Positions 48,328-58,037 of a stretch of 64,000 nt of DNA are shown in pieces. The number at the start of each line of letters is the position of its first letter. Within the stretch, counting starts at the first letter, position 1. The stretch comes from an uncultured Geobacteraceae bacterium. Lineage in GTDB: Bacteria > Desulfobacterota > Desulfuromonadia > Geobacterales > Pseudopelobacteraceae. Location: the NCBI GenBank assembly GCA_903925005.1, contig CAIYDX010000219.1, positions 1 through 64,000 of the forward strand, written 5' to 3'. Below the pieces are notes generated by a model. That model was not told where the DNA came from. It did no database searches and worked only from the letters and a program-made list of their open reading frames with translations. The translations under genes and the position numbers were made by a program.

Positions 48328-49296
48328 ATGCAGGCTGCTCTCAACATAATCGGTGAAGACCTCAAGCTGGTCGAACAACAGTTTCGTAAAGATCTGCAGT
48401 CAGATGTTCCTCTGATTCGCAAAGTCGGCGAGTATGTGCTCTCCAGTGGCGGCAAACGTGTTCGCCCCGCGCTATTGCTGCTTGCGGCCCGTTTAAGCGG
48501 TTATACCGCCGATAAGGCCGTGCCGCTGGCGAGTGTGATAGAGTTTATCCATACGGCAACCTTGCTGCACGATGATGTTGTCGATAGCGCGACATTGCGG
48601 CGCGGCATCGCTTCGGCCAATACCCTGTGGGGCAACGAAGCCTCGGTATTGGTGGGAGATTTTCTCTTTTCCAAATCATTTTCCCTGATGGTAAATGTCG
48701 GTAGTCTGGATATCCTGCGGATCCTTTCCGATGCAACGACTGTCATAGCCGAAGGCGAGGTCATGCAGCTGCTCTGTACCGGCGAAATAGATTTGACGGA
48801 AGAGCGCTATATCAATGTTGTCCGCTCCAAGACCGCCATTTTGATGTCTGCTGCCTGTGAAGCAGGAGCAATTCTGGGGGCTGTACCGCAGAATCAGCGT
48901 CAGGCTTTGGCTGATTTCGGAATGGATCTCGGCATTGCGTTCCAGTTGATGGATGACATTTTAGACTATGTTGCTACCGAAGAAGAGTTCGGCAAGAGCA
49001 TCGGACATGATCTTGAAGAGGGCAAAATTACGTTGCCCCTGATCCATACTCTGCGTCAATGCAGCGAATCCGAGCGGACGGTGATCGCGACAGTAGTCGA
49101 ACAGGACGAAATGTCGCTTGATGATTTCAGGACTGTTTCCGGTTTCGTCAAACAGTACGGCGGCATCGAATATACCGTGGATACCGCCAGATCATACATA
49201 AACCGCTGCAATAGTCACCTGGACCAGTTTGCGCCGTCACCCATTCGAGAGGCTCTGCGCAGTATATCCGAATATGTGGTAACACGCAGCAAATAA
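48328..49296 (+). CDS. Polyprenyl diphosphate synthase
   Basis: 322 aa; GGKRVRPALLLL, LLHDDVVD, QLMDDILDY. Confidence 0.95.
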   Translation: MQAALNIIGEDLKLVEQQFRKDLQSDVPLIRKVGEYVLSSGGKRVRPALLLLAARLSGYTADKAVPLASVIEFIHTATLLHDDVVDSATLRRGIASANTLWGNEASVLVGDFLFSKSFSLMVNVGSLDILRILSDATTVIAEGEVMQLLCTGEIDLTEERYINVVRSKTAILMSAACEAGAILGAVPQNQRQALADFGMDLGIAFQLMDDILDYVATEEEFGKSIGHDLEEGKITLPLIHTLRQCSESERTVIATVVEQDEMSLDDFRTVSGFVKQYGGIEYTVDTARSYINRCNSHLDQFAPSPIREALRSISEYVVTRSK

Positions 49297-49350
49297 TTGC
49301 CATCCACTTTTCACCCCCTGTCTCATATGCATTGAATCACCGGAGGTTTC

Positions 49351-49872
49351 ATGCTGCGGATTTCCTTACTTTTTATTGCTGGTCTGTTTCTGGCCCTGGC
49401 CGCCTGCTCTAAAACAGATACGTCAATAACAAGTGTTGTTGCAAAAGAAAAAAGCCCTGCTCCCGACATTTCCGTCGTATCGTTGGTAAATGGCAAAACT
49501 CTTAAATTATCCGATCTGAAAGGTAATGTAGTTCTGCTTAATTTCTGGGCGACGTGGTGTCCCCCATGCCGTGCAGAGATTCCCACCATGATGAATCTGA
49601 ACAGCATAATGGCCGGCAAACCGTTTCAAATGGTAGCAATTTCAATTGATGAAGGGGGGAAGTCGGCTATTGATTCATATTTTAAACAGTCCGGACATTT
49701 CCTTCCTACGTACTTTGACGAAAGTGGCGTTTCAGCCAAGTCTTATGGCATCACCGGAGTGCCCGAGTCGTTTATTATCGACAAGCAGGGTATTCTGGTC
49801 AAAAAGGTTATGGGTGGATTTGCCTGGGATTCTCCGGAAGTCGTCTCCTTTCTGGAAGGATTGATGAAATAG
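49351..49872 (+). CDS. TlpA-like thioredoxin-fold lipoprotein
   Basis: 173 aa; lipobox LAAC; FWATWCPPCRAEIP. Confidence 0.94.
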   Translation: MLRISLLFIAGLFLALAACSKTDTSITSVVAKEKSPAPDISVVSLVNGKTLKLSDLKGNVVLLNFWATWCPPCRAEIPTMMNLNSIMAGKPFQMVAISIDEGGKSAIDSYFKQSGHFLPTYFDESGVSAKSYGITGVPESFIIDKQGILVKKVMGGFAWDSPEVVSFLEGLMK

Positions 49873-49879
49873 GAGTCTC

Positions 49880-50611
49880 ATGATCAGTCAGGAAGTATCT
49901 TACATCGGGGCATTCATTGCCGGCCTGCTCTCTTTCATATCGCCATGTGTGCTGCCGCTGATCCCGTCCTATATAACCTACATCACCGGCATTTCTTTTT
50001 CCGACCTGCAGGCAGAACACCCTTCACACATCATCCGTCAAAAAACGATACTTCATTCGCTCTGTTTTATCTGCGGTTTTACAGCTGTGTTTGTCCTGCT
50101 TGGCGCCTCCGCCACTTATATTGGTTCGTTCCTGCAGGAACATGCCACTTTAATCAGAAAAGTAGGCGGCGTTCTTCTGGTACTGCTCGGTATTCATGTG
50201 ACCGGAATCCTGCCTCTTAAATTCCTGCTGGGTGAGAAAAGGGTGACGATCAAGCATAAACCGGCGGGGTATGCCGGTAGTTTTCTTGTTGGGATTGCGT
50301 TTGCCGCCGGATGGACCCCCTGTATCGGACCGATCCTTGCGGCAATATTGGCTGTGGCCGCAACAGAAGAGCGGGTATATCAGGGAATTCTGCTGCTGCT
50401 GCTCTACTCGATGGGCCTGGGAGTGCCGTTCTTTCTTTCGGCGCTTGCCATGCATAGTTTTTTGGCTGTATTCAACCGCTTCAAAAAATATATGCATGCT
50501 TTTGAAATCATCACCGGAGTTTTCCTGACGGTGATCGGCGTACTGATCTACACCAACTGGCTTACCCGGCTTTCCGGATATGTCACATTTTTCTATAAGG
50601 GGTTTGAGTGA
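49880..50611 (+). CDS. ccdA: Cytochrome c biogenesis protein CcdA
   Basis: 243 aa; GLLSFISPCVLPLIPSY, AAGWTPCIGPIL. Confidence 0.95.
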   Translation: MISQEVSYIGAFIAGLLSFISPCVLPLIPSYITYITGISFSDLQAEHPSHIIRQKTILHSLCFICGFTAVFVLLGASATYIGSFLQEHATLIRKVGGVLLVLLGIHVTGILPLKFLLGEKRVTIKHKPAGYAGSFLVGIAFAAGWTPCIGPILAAILAVAATEERVYQGILLLLLYSMGLGVPFFLSALAMHSFLAVFNRFKKYMHAFEIITGVFLTVIGVLIYTNWLTRLSGYVTFFYKGFE

Positions 50612-51039
50612 AGGCACATCGCGCACCACATTCAATTCAGCTGACAGTTTCGCAACTGGTAGTGACGGAAGCTTTTTATGCCGGGATACTGGAATTGCCG
50701 GTACAGCGGTCATTTACATCGAAAGGGGCGCCTGACCATCTGCTGATCGATATGGATGGCATGGCAATTGTTTTTGTGGAGGAGGCCGATGTCATCAAAG
50801 CCCATCCGGTGTTGGAACCGCGCTTCAGCATGTTCCCGCGCGGCATAGGGGTTACCCTTCATTTCGAAGTGACGGAAATCGAGGATATACGTGACGCCAT
50901 CATGGAGGAGGGACTTGAGATTCTCTACCCGCTCGATATAAAACCGTACGGCGTCAAGGAGATGTGGTGCTTCGATCCGGATGGCTATCTGATAGTCCTT
51001 GATGAATCGATGCCGGTACAAAAAAAAGTTGAACAGTAG
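50608..51039 (+). CDS. VOC/glyoxalase superfamily protein
   Basis: 143 aa; single VOC fold, KEMWCFDPDGYLI. Confidence 0.88.
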   Translation: MKAHRAPHSIQLTVSQLVVTEAFYAGILELPVQRSFTSKGAPDHLLIDMDGMAIVFVEEADVIKAHPVLEPRFSMFPRGIGVTLHFEVTEIEDIRDAIMEEGLEILYPLDIKPYGVKEMWCFDPDGYLIVLDESMPVQKKVEQ

Positions 51040-51058
51040 GGGATAACGGCAGTTAAGG

Positions 51059-51481
51059 TTAATTTGATGATTTGCAGATAGATATCAACGCCTCGATCAG
51101 ATTAGTGTTGGTCAGCAGTCCCACAAGGTTGTTGTCGCCGTCAGTTACGCACATCCCGTTAAGTTTGTTGTCGTGAATTATCTGGGCGGCCTGGCAGAGT
51201 GGGGCGTCAGGAGTAATAGTCAGTGGATGAGGGTTCATTGCATCTTTGACGGTGGCTTTGGCAAGTATATAGTGCACCTCCCAGGTATCCAGAGATGTGG
51301 ATTGCCCGGGAGTGAAACTCTTAATCATAAGTTCTGTAATCACTCCGCAAAATTTGCCGTCACTGGTGACCGGCAAACGGCGTATGTGCTTCTCCTTCAT
51401 CAAATGCATCGCTTCGATAATGGAAGCGTCAGCTTCAATGGTATAGGGATTAAGCGTCATCCATTGTTCGACCGTCTGCAT
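51059..51481 (-). CDS. CBS-domain pair protein
   Basis: 140 aa; two CBS motifs (HIRRLPVTSDGKFCGVIT; KLNGMCVTDGDNNLVGLLT). Confidence 0.92.
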   Translation of the reverse strand: MQTVEQWMTLNPYTIEADASIIEAMHLMKEKHIRRLPVTSDGKFCGVITELMIKSFTPGQSTSLDTWEVHYILAKATVKDAMNPHPLTITPDAPLCQAAQIIHDNKLNGMCVTDGDNNLVGLLTNTNLIEALISICKSSN

Positions 51482-51494
51482 AGCTGCCCCCTCC

Positions 51495-52199
51495 TTACAT
51501 TCCGAGAAATGCCTTTTTTACATGATCGTTATTCAATAATTCGCTGCCGGTGCCGGACAGGACGACTCGGCCGGTCTCCAGTACATACGCCCGGTCGGCG
51601 ATCTTGAGGGATTGGAATACGTTCTGCTCCACCAGCAAGATGGTGACCCCCTGTCTGTTGATCTCCTGAATGATCTCGAAGATAATTTTAACAAATAATG
51701 GCGAAAGTCCAAGTGACGGTTCATCTAGCAGCAGCAGTTTGGGGTTGGCCATCAGGCCCCGTCCGATGGCCAGCATCTGCTGTTCACCGCCGGACATCGT
51801 GCCCCCCAGCTGTTTTTGACGTTCCTTGAGACGCGGGAACATCGTGAAGACCCGCTCAACGTTCGCCTCCCGATCCGGCCTCGCACTCTTAATGAAAGAG
51901 CCCATACGCAGGTTTTCGAGGACTGTCATCTCCGGGAATATCTTGCGCCCCTCCGGCACCTGGACAATGCCGCGCTCCACCACTTCATGCGACTCCAGAC
52001 TCTTGAGATCGTGTCCCTGGAACATAATGCTTCCTGACAACGGTTTGACCAGCCTGGAAATATTCTTGAGAGTTGTAGACTTTCCCGCACCGTTGGCGCC
52101 GACAACAGTGACGATCTCACCTTCACTGACGGACAGGTCGATGCCCCACAGTATCTGCATGTCGCCGTAGCTGAAATTGAGTTTGTCTATTGTGAGCAT
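51495..52199 (-). CDS. livF: Branched-chain amino acid ABC transporter ATP-binding protein
   Basis: MLTIDKLNFSYGDMQI..., GANGAGKST, MSGGEQQMLAIGRGLM. Start at 52199 within ORF 51495..52271. Confidence 0.95.
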   Translation of the reverse strand: MLTIDKLNFSYGDMQILWGIDLSVSEGEIVTVVGANGAGKSTTLKNISRLVKPLSGSIMFQGHDLKSLESHEVVERGIVQVPEGRKIFPEMTVLENLRMGSFIKSARPDREANVERVFTMFPRLKERQKQLGGTMSGGEQQMLAIGRGLMANPKLLLLDEPSLGLSPLFVKIIFEIIQEINRQGVTILLVEQNVFQSLKIADRAYVLETGRVVLSGTGSELLNNDHVKKAFLGM

Positions 52200-52230
52200 T
52201 TGTGAAACCTCTTTTTTAGAGTCAAGAGAG

Positions 52231-52298
52231 TCAGGGTCAAGGGTCAAGGGGCAAGAAAAAAAGGGGATCAAAAGCTTTTACTGGACCCTTGACCCTGA
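52231..52298. repeat. Intercistronic 15-bp inverted repeat with GTCAAGG direct repeats (livG/livF)
   Basis: TCAGGGTCAAGGGTC (52231-52245) and perfect reverse complement GACCCTTGACCCTGA (52284-52298). Confidence 0.85.
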
Positions 52299-52300
52299 TT

Positions 52301-53014
52301 TTACTCGCTTCCCAAGTACGCCGCCACGACTTCCGGGTTCTTGACAATCTCGTCAGGCGATCCTTCGGCAAGTTTTTCCCCGGAATTGAGTACCACGATG
52401 CGGTCGGAAATACGCATAATTGTCTTCATGTCGTGCTCTATAACCATTTGGGTGATACCCAGTTTGCGAATATCCAGAATCAGTTGGATGATTTCTTCAC
52501 TCTCAGCCGGGTTTAGACCTCCCATAACTTCGTCGAGCAGCAGCAGCTTGGGCTGAGTCGCCAGTACGCGCGCGACCTCAAGTTTTTTTCGCTCGCCGAT
52601 CGGCAGACCTCCGGCCATAAAATCAATGCGATGATCCAGTCGAACGACCTTGACCTGTTCCATGGCCATTTCACGGGCAACCTTGAGGGAGTTTGTCCGG
52701 CAAAGGGCGCCGACCATGACGTTGTCCACCACGCTCATCCTGGCCAGGGGGCGGACCTTCTGCCAAGTGCGGGCCATCCCCAGCTTACAGACTTTGTCAG
52801 GCTGCAGGCCGTTCATCTTTCTGCCGTCGAAGACGATCTCACCCTTGGATGGGGGATAGTAACCGGTAATACAATTAAACAAGGTGGTTTTGCCGGCGCC
52901 GTTTGGGCCGATCAGCCCCATTATCATCCCCTGTTCCAGTCCGAAGGAAACATCGGAATTGGCCGCCAAACCGCCAAAAAATTTACTGACGTGCTTGATT
53001 TCGAGAATGGCCAT
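52301..53014 (-). CDS. livG: Branched-chain amino acid ABC transporter ATP-binding protein
   Basis: 237 aa; [18 protein letters not shown], LivG-type. Confidence 0.95.
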   Translation of the reverse strand: MAILEIKHVSKFFGGLAANSDVSFGLEQGMIMGLIGPNGAGKTTLFNCITGYYPPSKGEIVFDGRKMNGLQPDKVCKLGMARTWQKVRPLARMSVVDNVMVGALCRTNSLKVAREMAMEQVKVVRLDHRIDFMAGGLPIGERKKLEVARVLATQPKLLLLDEVMGGLNPAESEEIIQLILDIRKLGITQMVIEHDMKTIMRISDRIVVLNSGEKLAEGSPDEIVKNPEVVAAYLGSE

Positions 53015-54174
53015 CAGGCTGCCTCCTTACGCTTTTTTGCCGATAAGGCCTTGAAGAAGCCGAGTACGCCGTCCGGCATGAAGAGGATCACTACTACCAC
53101 CAGGATGCCGTAGATCAGGACATGGGCGTGGGAGAGATTCTCCATCAGGAAGTTACCGAAAGCAGAATCGGCACTTACCATGCCTGACGAAATAAGACTT
53201 TCTCCGATCATGTTGCTGCGCAGCGCCTCGGAGAGCGGTACCAGCACCAGCGCACCGACCACGGGGCCGAAGATGGTGCCGATACCGCCGATGATGCTGA
53301 TAAGGACGATCTGCACGGAAAGGTCCAGCGACAGTACGGTGGTCGGGTCAACAAACTTGATGTAGATAGCGTAAAAGCTGCCCGCAAGCGAAGTCAGCAC
53401 GGCAGATATAGCCAGGGCACTGTTCTTATAGAAAGCCAGGCTGATTCCCAAAGAGTGTGCCGCATCCTGATCCTCGCGAATGGCCTGAATAAAGTAACCC
53501 AGCTTTGAGTTCTGAACCATCCATGTCACTAGAATGGTAAACAGTGCCAGCAACAGTCCAATGTAATAGAAGGGAACCTTGTTGCTGAAATCGGTGATTA
53601 CCCTGCTTCCGATAGTGAAGGGGGGGAGCGTGGATATCAGAATCCCTTCGGCGCCCTGGGTAATGCCGGCCAGGTTCAGGACAGTGATACGGACTATCTC
53701 GGCCACAGCTATCGAGGCGAGGACGAAATAGGGGCCGCGGAGTCGAAAACAGATGCTTCCGATTATCAAGGAGAGGATCAGCGCGGCAATCATGCCGACG
53801 AATATTCCCGACCAAGGGTGCAGATCATGCGCGCTCAACATCAGTGAACTTAAACGGGAGTTCTTGGCAAGCTCCTGAAGCTCAAGCAGTTTGTCCGAAT
53901 CGAACTGCGACGCGTTCATAACGATCAGGGTTCCGTAGGCTCCTGCGCCGAAGTAGGCTGCATGTCCCACGGAGTATTGTCCGGCGTAGCCGCCAATAAG
54001 ATTCCAGCTTTCTCCCATTATGATGCTGAGGAACAGGAGGACCATGATATGCCGCGCATAGGGGCTTTCAATATAGACGGGAAAAGCGAACATCAGTAAG
54101 ACAATCACTATGAATGCAATCAGAGCTAACGAAGAAACGCCGCGCCGATTATTGAGGATACTGAAGCAATTCAT
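53014..54174 (-). CDS. livM: Branched-chain amino acid ABC transporter permease
   Basis: 386 aa; LivM-like [33 protein letters not shown]. Confidence 0.94.
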   Translation of the reverse strand: MNCFSILNNRRGVSSLALIAFIVIVLLMFAFPVYIESPYARHIMVLLFLSIIMGESWNLIGGYAGQYSVGHAAYFGAGAYGTLIVMNASQFDSDKLLELQELAKNSRLSSLMLSAHDLHPWSGIFVGMIAALILSLIIGSICFRLRGPYFVLASIAVAEIVRITVLNLAGITQGAEGILISTLPPFTIGSRVITDFSNKVPFYYIGLLLALFTILVTWMVQNSKLGYFIQAIREDQDAAHSLGISLAFYKNSALAISAVLTSLAGSFYAIYIKFVDPTTVLSLDLSVQIVLISIIGGIGTIFGPVVGALVLVPLSEALRSNMIGESLISSGMVSADSAFGNFLMENLSHAHVLIYGILVVVVILFMPDGVLGFFKALSAKKRKEAA

Positions 54175-54191
54175 GCGTTAACGGCCTCCGC

Positions 54192-55061
54192 TCAGGTTCT
54201 TGACGTGCCCATCAGTCCGGACGGCTTGATGAGCAGTACCAGCAGAAATATTGCGAATACCACGACGTCCTTCCAGTCGGACGATATATAGGCGGCACCC
54301 ATTGATTCGACCACGCCGATAATAACGCCGCCCAGCGTGGCGCCGACAATACTCCCCATGCCTCCCAGAACGGTAATGACAAAAGCCTTGAGGGTGAAGG
54401 CGCTGCCGACCTGGGGGAAGATGTAATAGGTCGGCGAGATCAGAGCCCCGGCGGTTCCGGCCATCGAAGCGCCGATGCCGAAGGCCAGAATTGACATCCA
54501 TTTTACGTTGATCCCCATCAATTGGGCGGCTTCGCGATCCTGTGCAGTGGCGCGAATAGCCTGGCCTGTGTCAGTCTTCATAAGAAACCAGTACAACGCC
54601 GCAGAAATCGCAGCCGTAATCAAAAACGAAATGGCCAGCGGCTTGGAAACGGACAGACCCGCCAGACGGAAGCTGGAGGATGAGTACGAAGTGGTCAGTA
54701 TCTTGTAATCCGAGGTGAAAGCCAGCATCATGCTGTTGCTCATTATCAGCCCCATGCCTATGGTGAGCAGGATCTGGTTTTGAGGCAGTGCCCCCAGGAT
54801 CCGGTTGATGAACAGCTTTTGCAGTATTGCGCCGAAGACGAACATCAACGGTATGGTTACGAGCACCGAGACAAAGGGATCGATCCCGAGCAGCGTAAAC
54901 AGGAAATAGGTCATGTACATTCCGACCATCATGATTTCGCCGTGGGCAAAATTAATGACACGCATGACTCCGAAGATGATGGTCAGGCCGATGCCGATCA
55001 GGGCGTATACCCCGCCGATCAAGATGCCGCTGATAAGGGATTGCAGAAAAAGGATCATCAA
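54192..55061 (-). CDS. livH: Branched-chain amino acid ABC transporter permease
   Basis: 289 aa; GGVYALIGIGLTIIFGVMRVINFAHGE. Confidence 0.95.
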   Translation of the reverse strand: MMILFLQSLISGILIGGVYALIGIGLTIIFGVMRVINFAHGEIMMVGMYMTYFLFTLLGIDPFVSVLVTIPLMFVFGAILQKLFINRILGALPQNQILLTIGMGLIMSNSMMLAFTSDYKILTTSYSSSSFRLAGLSVSKPLAISFLITAAISAALYWFLMKTDTGQAIRATAQDREAAQLMGINVKWMSILAFGIGASMAGTAGALISPTYYIFPQVGSAFTLKAFVITVLGGMGSIVGATLGGVIIGVVESMGAAYISSDWKDVVVFAIFLLVLLIKPSGLMGTSRT

Positions 55062-55092
55062 GTTTCTCCCGAAGCGGAAGTGACGGGAAGTA

Positions 55093-55114
55093 GGCGCGGT
55101 TTTGCAACCGCGCC
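55093..55114. repeat. Intercistronic palindrome between livK-like and livH genes
   Basis: GGCGCGGTT-ttgc-AACCGCGCC perfect 9-bp stem. Confidence 0.85.
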
Positions 55115-55131
55115 CGGATGGTCAACTATAA

Positions 55132-56283
55132 TTACCACTTGAATGGATAAACAGATTTCCTGGTCGCAAATTTGGCCGGGAAAACGGTTTCGTACAGGCC
55201 GTTCTGTACCTGCTGCACAAGCATCATATGGTTGTTTTGGTTGGTATAACCGGCATAGTCGGTGAACTTGACCTCGCCCATGATGCCATTCCACTGGCCC
55301 GATTTCAACCCGGCGCGGGTCTTTTCGCGGTCACCGCCATTCTTGGCTGCCGTTTCGGCCATGATGATCATGGCTTCATAAGCGCAGGCGGCATGATATG
55401 AAGGTACCTTGCCGAATTTTGACTTATAGAGATTGTAGAAGTTGCGCGCGCCGGGCCAATTTACATCCTCGGTCCACTGAGTGCTTGAGAAAACCAGATT
55501 GGAAATATTCTTCTGTGCCAGGAACTGAGCCGTGGTAAAGCCCGCCCCCGCGCCCAGGAAAGCCTTGGGTTCCAGGCGGATCTCACGCGACTGCCGCATG
55601 AGAGTTATGGCATCGACCTCATAGGAAACCATAAAGACCAGATCCGGATTGAGGATCTTGATCTTGGTCAGGGTAGAGCGGAAATCAGGAGCCCCTTTCT
55701 GGTATTTCTCGTCGGCTACTTCCTGTATTCCCAGTTTTTTTGCATATTCCTTGGCCGTTTTTACCGTAGAGATGCCGAAGTCGGTATTGGCATATACGTA
55801 GGCAATGGTTTTGGGCTTGTCAACGGTAAGTATCGCATCCATCAGCACGGAAGAGTAGACATCCGCCGGAGCATTTAGGCGAAATACATATTTATGCCCC
55901 TTGCGTGTGATCTCCTCTTTTGCCGCAGCCGGAATCAATTGGGGCAGCTTGTATCTGTCTGCCTGGCTGGCTACCGCGTTTGCACAGGCCGAAGTATACG
56001 GACCGACCACGCCGACAACGTTATCGCGAGTGGCCAGTTTTTCAAAGGCGGAAAGGGATTTTTCCGGCTTGCCGGTATCGTCTTCTTTGATTAACTCAAC
56101 GTCGATCCCTTTTTTCTTGAGGTATTCCAGCGCCATGGTTACGCCGTTGGTCAGATTTTCGCCGATAGGGGCCTCGGCGCCGGTAATTGTGTTTATGAAA
56201 CCGATTTTTACCTTTGACGCCTGGGATACGCCTGGAAGGGCAAATCCTAATACAAGTGCCGTAACCGCAATTTTCCTGAACAT
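55132..56283 (-). CDS. livK: Branched-chain amino acid ABC transporter substrate-binding protein
   Basis: 383 aa; signal peptide, KIGFINTITGAEAPIGENLTNGVTMALEYL. Confidence 0.93.
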   Translation of the reverse strand: MFRKIAVTALVLGFALPGVSQASKVKIGFINTITGAEAPIGENLTNGVTMALEYLKKKGIDVELIKEDDTGKPEKSLSAFEKLATRDNVVGVVGPYTSACANAVASQADRYKLPQLIPAAAKEEITRKGHKYVFRLNAPADVYSSVLMDAILTVDKPKTIAYVYANTDFGISTVKTAKEYAKKLGIQEVADEKYQKGAPDFRSTLTKIKILNPDLVFMVSYEVDAITLMRQSREIRLEPKAFLGAGAGFTTAQFLAQKNISNLVFSSTQWTEDVNWPGARNFYNLYKSKFGKVPSYHAACAYEAMIIMAETAAKNGGDREKTRAGLKSGQWNGIMGEVKFTDYAGYTNQNNHMMLVQQVQNGLYETVFPAKFATRKSVYPFKW

Positions 56284-56322
56284 ACCTACCTCCCTTGAGT
56301 GTGATAGTTCATATCTGATTCA

Positions 56323-57150
56323 TTATATCACAAAAAACCGCCGGTCCATCTCTTCAAGCCCCAATGAATGCAGGACTTCGTGCCGTTTCTCGGACGGACG
56401 CCGGCGTGGCAGATCTTTATAGCTGGCGATAATCAGTTCGTTTTTCATTGAATGCTCCCATCCCACCAATTCGGTTACGTTGACCTGATAACCATGCGCC
56501 TCCAGCTGCAGACAGCGCAGGACATTTGTGACCAGACTGCCGAATTCGCGAGTATGCAGCGGGTGCCGCCATATCTCGGACAGGCTGTTCGAAGCGCCAA
56601 CCGCAGCTTTGTTCTTGCGAAGAACGGCTGCTACTTCAGCCTGGCAGCAGGGAACCAGCACAACAAAGCGGGCCTTTTTCTTCAGGGCAAACATGATGGC
56701 ATCATCAGTCGCGGTGTCGCAGGCGTGCAGCGCGGTGACGACATCTACCTTTTCAGGAAGTGCATCCGAATCTATAGATTCGGCAACGGAGAGATTCAGA
56801 AACGACATGCCGGCAAACTGAAGCCGTACGGCAAGCGCCCGTGATTTTTCGACCAGTTCCTCGCGGGTTTCAATGCCGAAAATATGCGAACCGTCGTCTT
56901 GATATTTGAAAAACAGATCGTAGAGAATAAAACCCAGGTACGATTTACCGGCACCATGATCGACCAGAGTAATTCCGGGATGATCCTGTTGAACCTCTTT
57001 CAATAACGGTTCAATGAACTGATAAAGATGGTTGACCTGTTTGAGCTTGCGTCTGCTGTCCTGATTCAGCTTGCCGTCGCGGGTGAGAATATGCAGTTCT
57101 TTCAGTAGCTCAAGTGATTGCCCCGGTTTTATTACATGTTTTTCTGTCAT
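56323..57150 (-). CDS. SAM-dependent methyltransferase (Methyltransf_32-like)
   Basis: MTEKHVIKPGQSLELLKELH...LVDHGAGKSYLGFILYD, VVTALHACDTATDDAI. Start at 57150 within ORF 56323..57249. Confidence 0.85.
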   Translation of the reverse strand: MTEKHVIKPGQSLELLKELHILTRDGKLNQDSRRKLKQVNHLYQFIEPLLKEVQQDHPGITLVDHGAGKSYLGFILYDLFFKYQDDGSHIFGIETREELVEKSRALAVRLQFAGMSFLNLSVAESIDSDALPEKVDVVTALHACDTATDDAIMFALKKKARFVVLVPCCQAEVAAVLRKNKAAVGASNSLSEIWRHPLHTREFGSLVTNVLRCLQLEAHGYQVNVTELVGWEHSMKNELIIASYKDLPRRRPSEKRHEVLHSLGLEEMDRRFFVI

Positions 57151-57152
57151 TT

Positions 57153-58037
57153 TCAGTCTCTGAACCGTTTCAATAAATCGCCGTAAGCGTCGATCCTCCG
57201 GTCCCGAAGAAACGGCCAGATGCGGCGTACCTGTTCGCTCCGAGCGCAATCGATTTCAACCATAATGATTTCTTCACACTCTTGTGAGGCTTCCGCAAGA
57301 ATTTCTCCTTGCGGCCCGGCCGCAAAACTGCCGCCCCAGAACTGAATACCGACATCAGCTCGCTCTGGTGAGCTTTCAAAACCGACCCGATTGACGGACA
57401 GAAGCGGTAGGCCGTTTGCGACCGCATGTCCGCGCTGCACCGTGACCCAGGCATCATATTGCCGACGCTGCTCTTCCTTTGTATCTCCAAGGTCCCAGCC
57501 GATGGCGGTCGGATAGATCAGCAGATCCGCTCCCGCCAGAGCCATCAAACGGGCCGCTTCGGGATACCATTGATCCCAGCAGACCAAGACTCCCAGCGTG
57601 CCGACAGAGGTTTTAACCGGATTGAAGCCGATGTCGCCGGGGGTGAAATAAAATTTTTCATAGAACCCGGGGTCATCCGGGATATGCATCTTGCGGTAGA
57701 TCCCGGCAATGGAGCCATCCTTTTCGAGTACAACCGCCGTATTATGATACAGACCAGCGGCACGGCGCTCAAACAGAGACGCAACGATAACCAGACCCAG
57801 TTCTCCGGCCAGTTTTCCCAATGTATCGGTTGAAGGCCCGGGGATCGGTTCGGCCAGATCAAACAGGGGAGGGGACTCAACTTGACAGAAATAGGTGGAG
57901 GCGTGCAGTTCCTGCAGCACGATTAGTTGCGCACCGGAAGCCGCAGCCTGGCGGATCATCCGCGCGGTTTCTGCAAGATTTTCGTCACGGCTGCTTCCGC
58001 AGCTCTGCTGAATCAACGCAACTTTCAGCATCTTCAT
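57153..58037 (-). CDS. aguB: N-carbamoylputrescine amidase
   Basis: 294 aa nitrilase fold (E, K, C catalytic segments; VLVCWDQWYPEAARL), coupled to agmatine deiminase. Confidence 0.94.
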   Translation of the reverse strand: MKMLKVALIQQSCGSSRDENLAETARMIRQAAASGAQLIVLQELHASTYFCQVESPPLFDLAEPIPGPSTDTLGKLAGELGLVIVASLFERRAAGLYHNTAVVLEKDGSIAGIYRKMHIPDDPGFYEKFYFTPGDIGFNPVKTSVGTLGVLVCWDQWYPEAARLMALAGADLLIYPTAIGWDLGDTKEEQRRQYDAWVTVQRGHAVANGLPLLSVNRVGFESSPERADVGIQFWGGSFAAGPQGEILAEASQECEEIIMVEIDCARSEQVRRIWPFLRDRRIDAYGDLLKRFRD

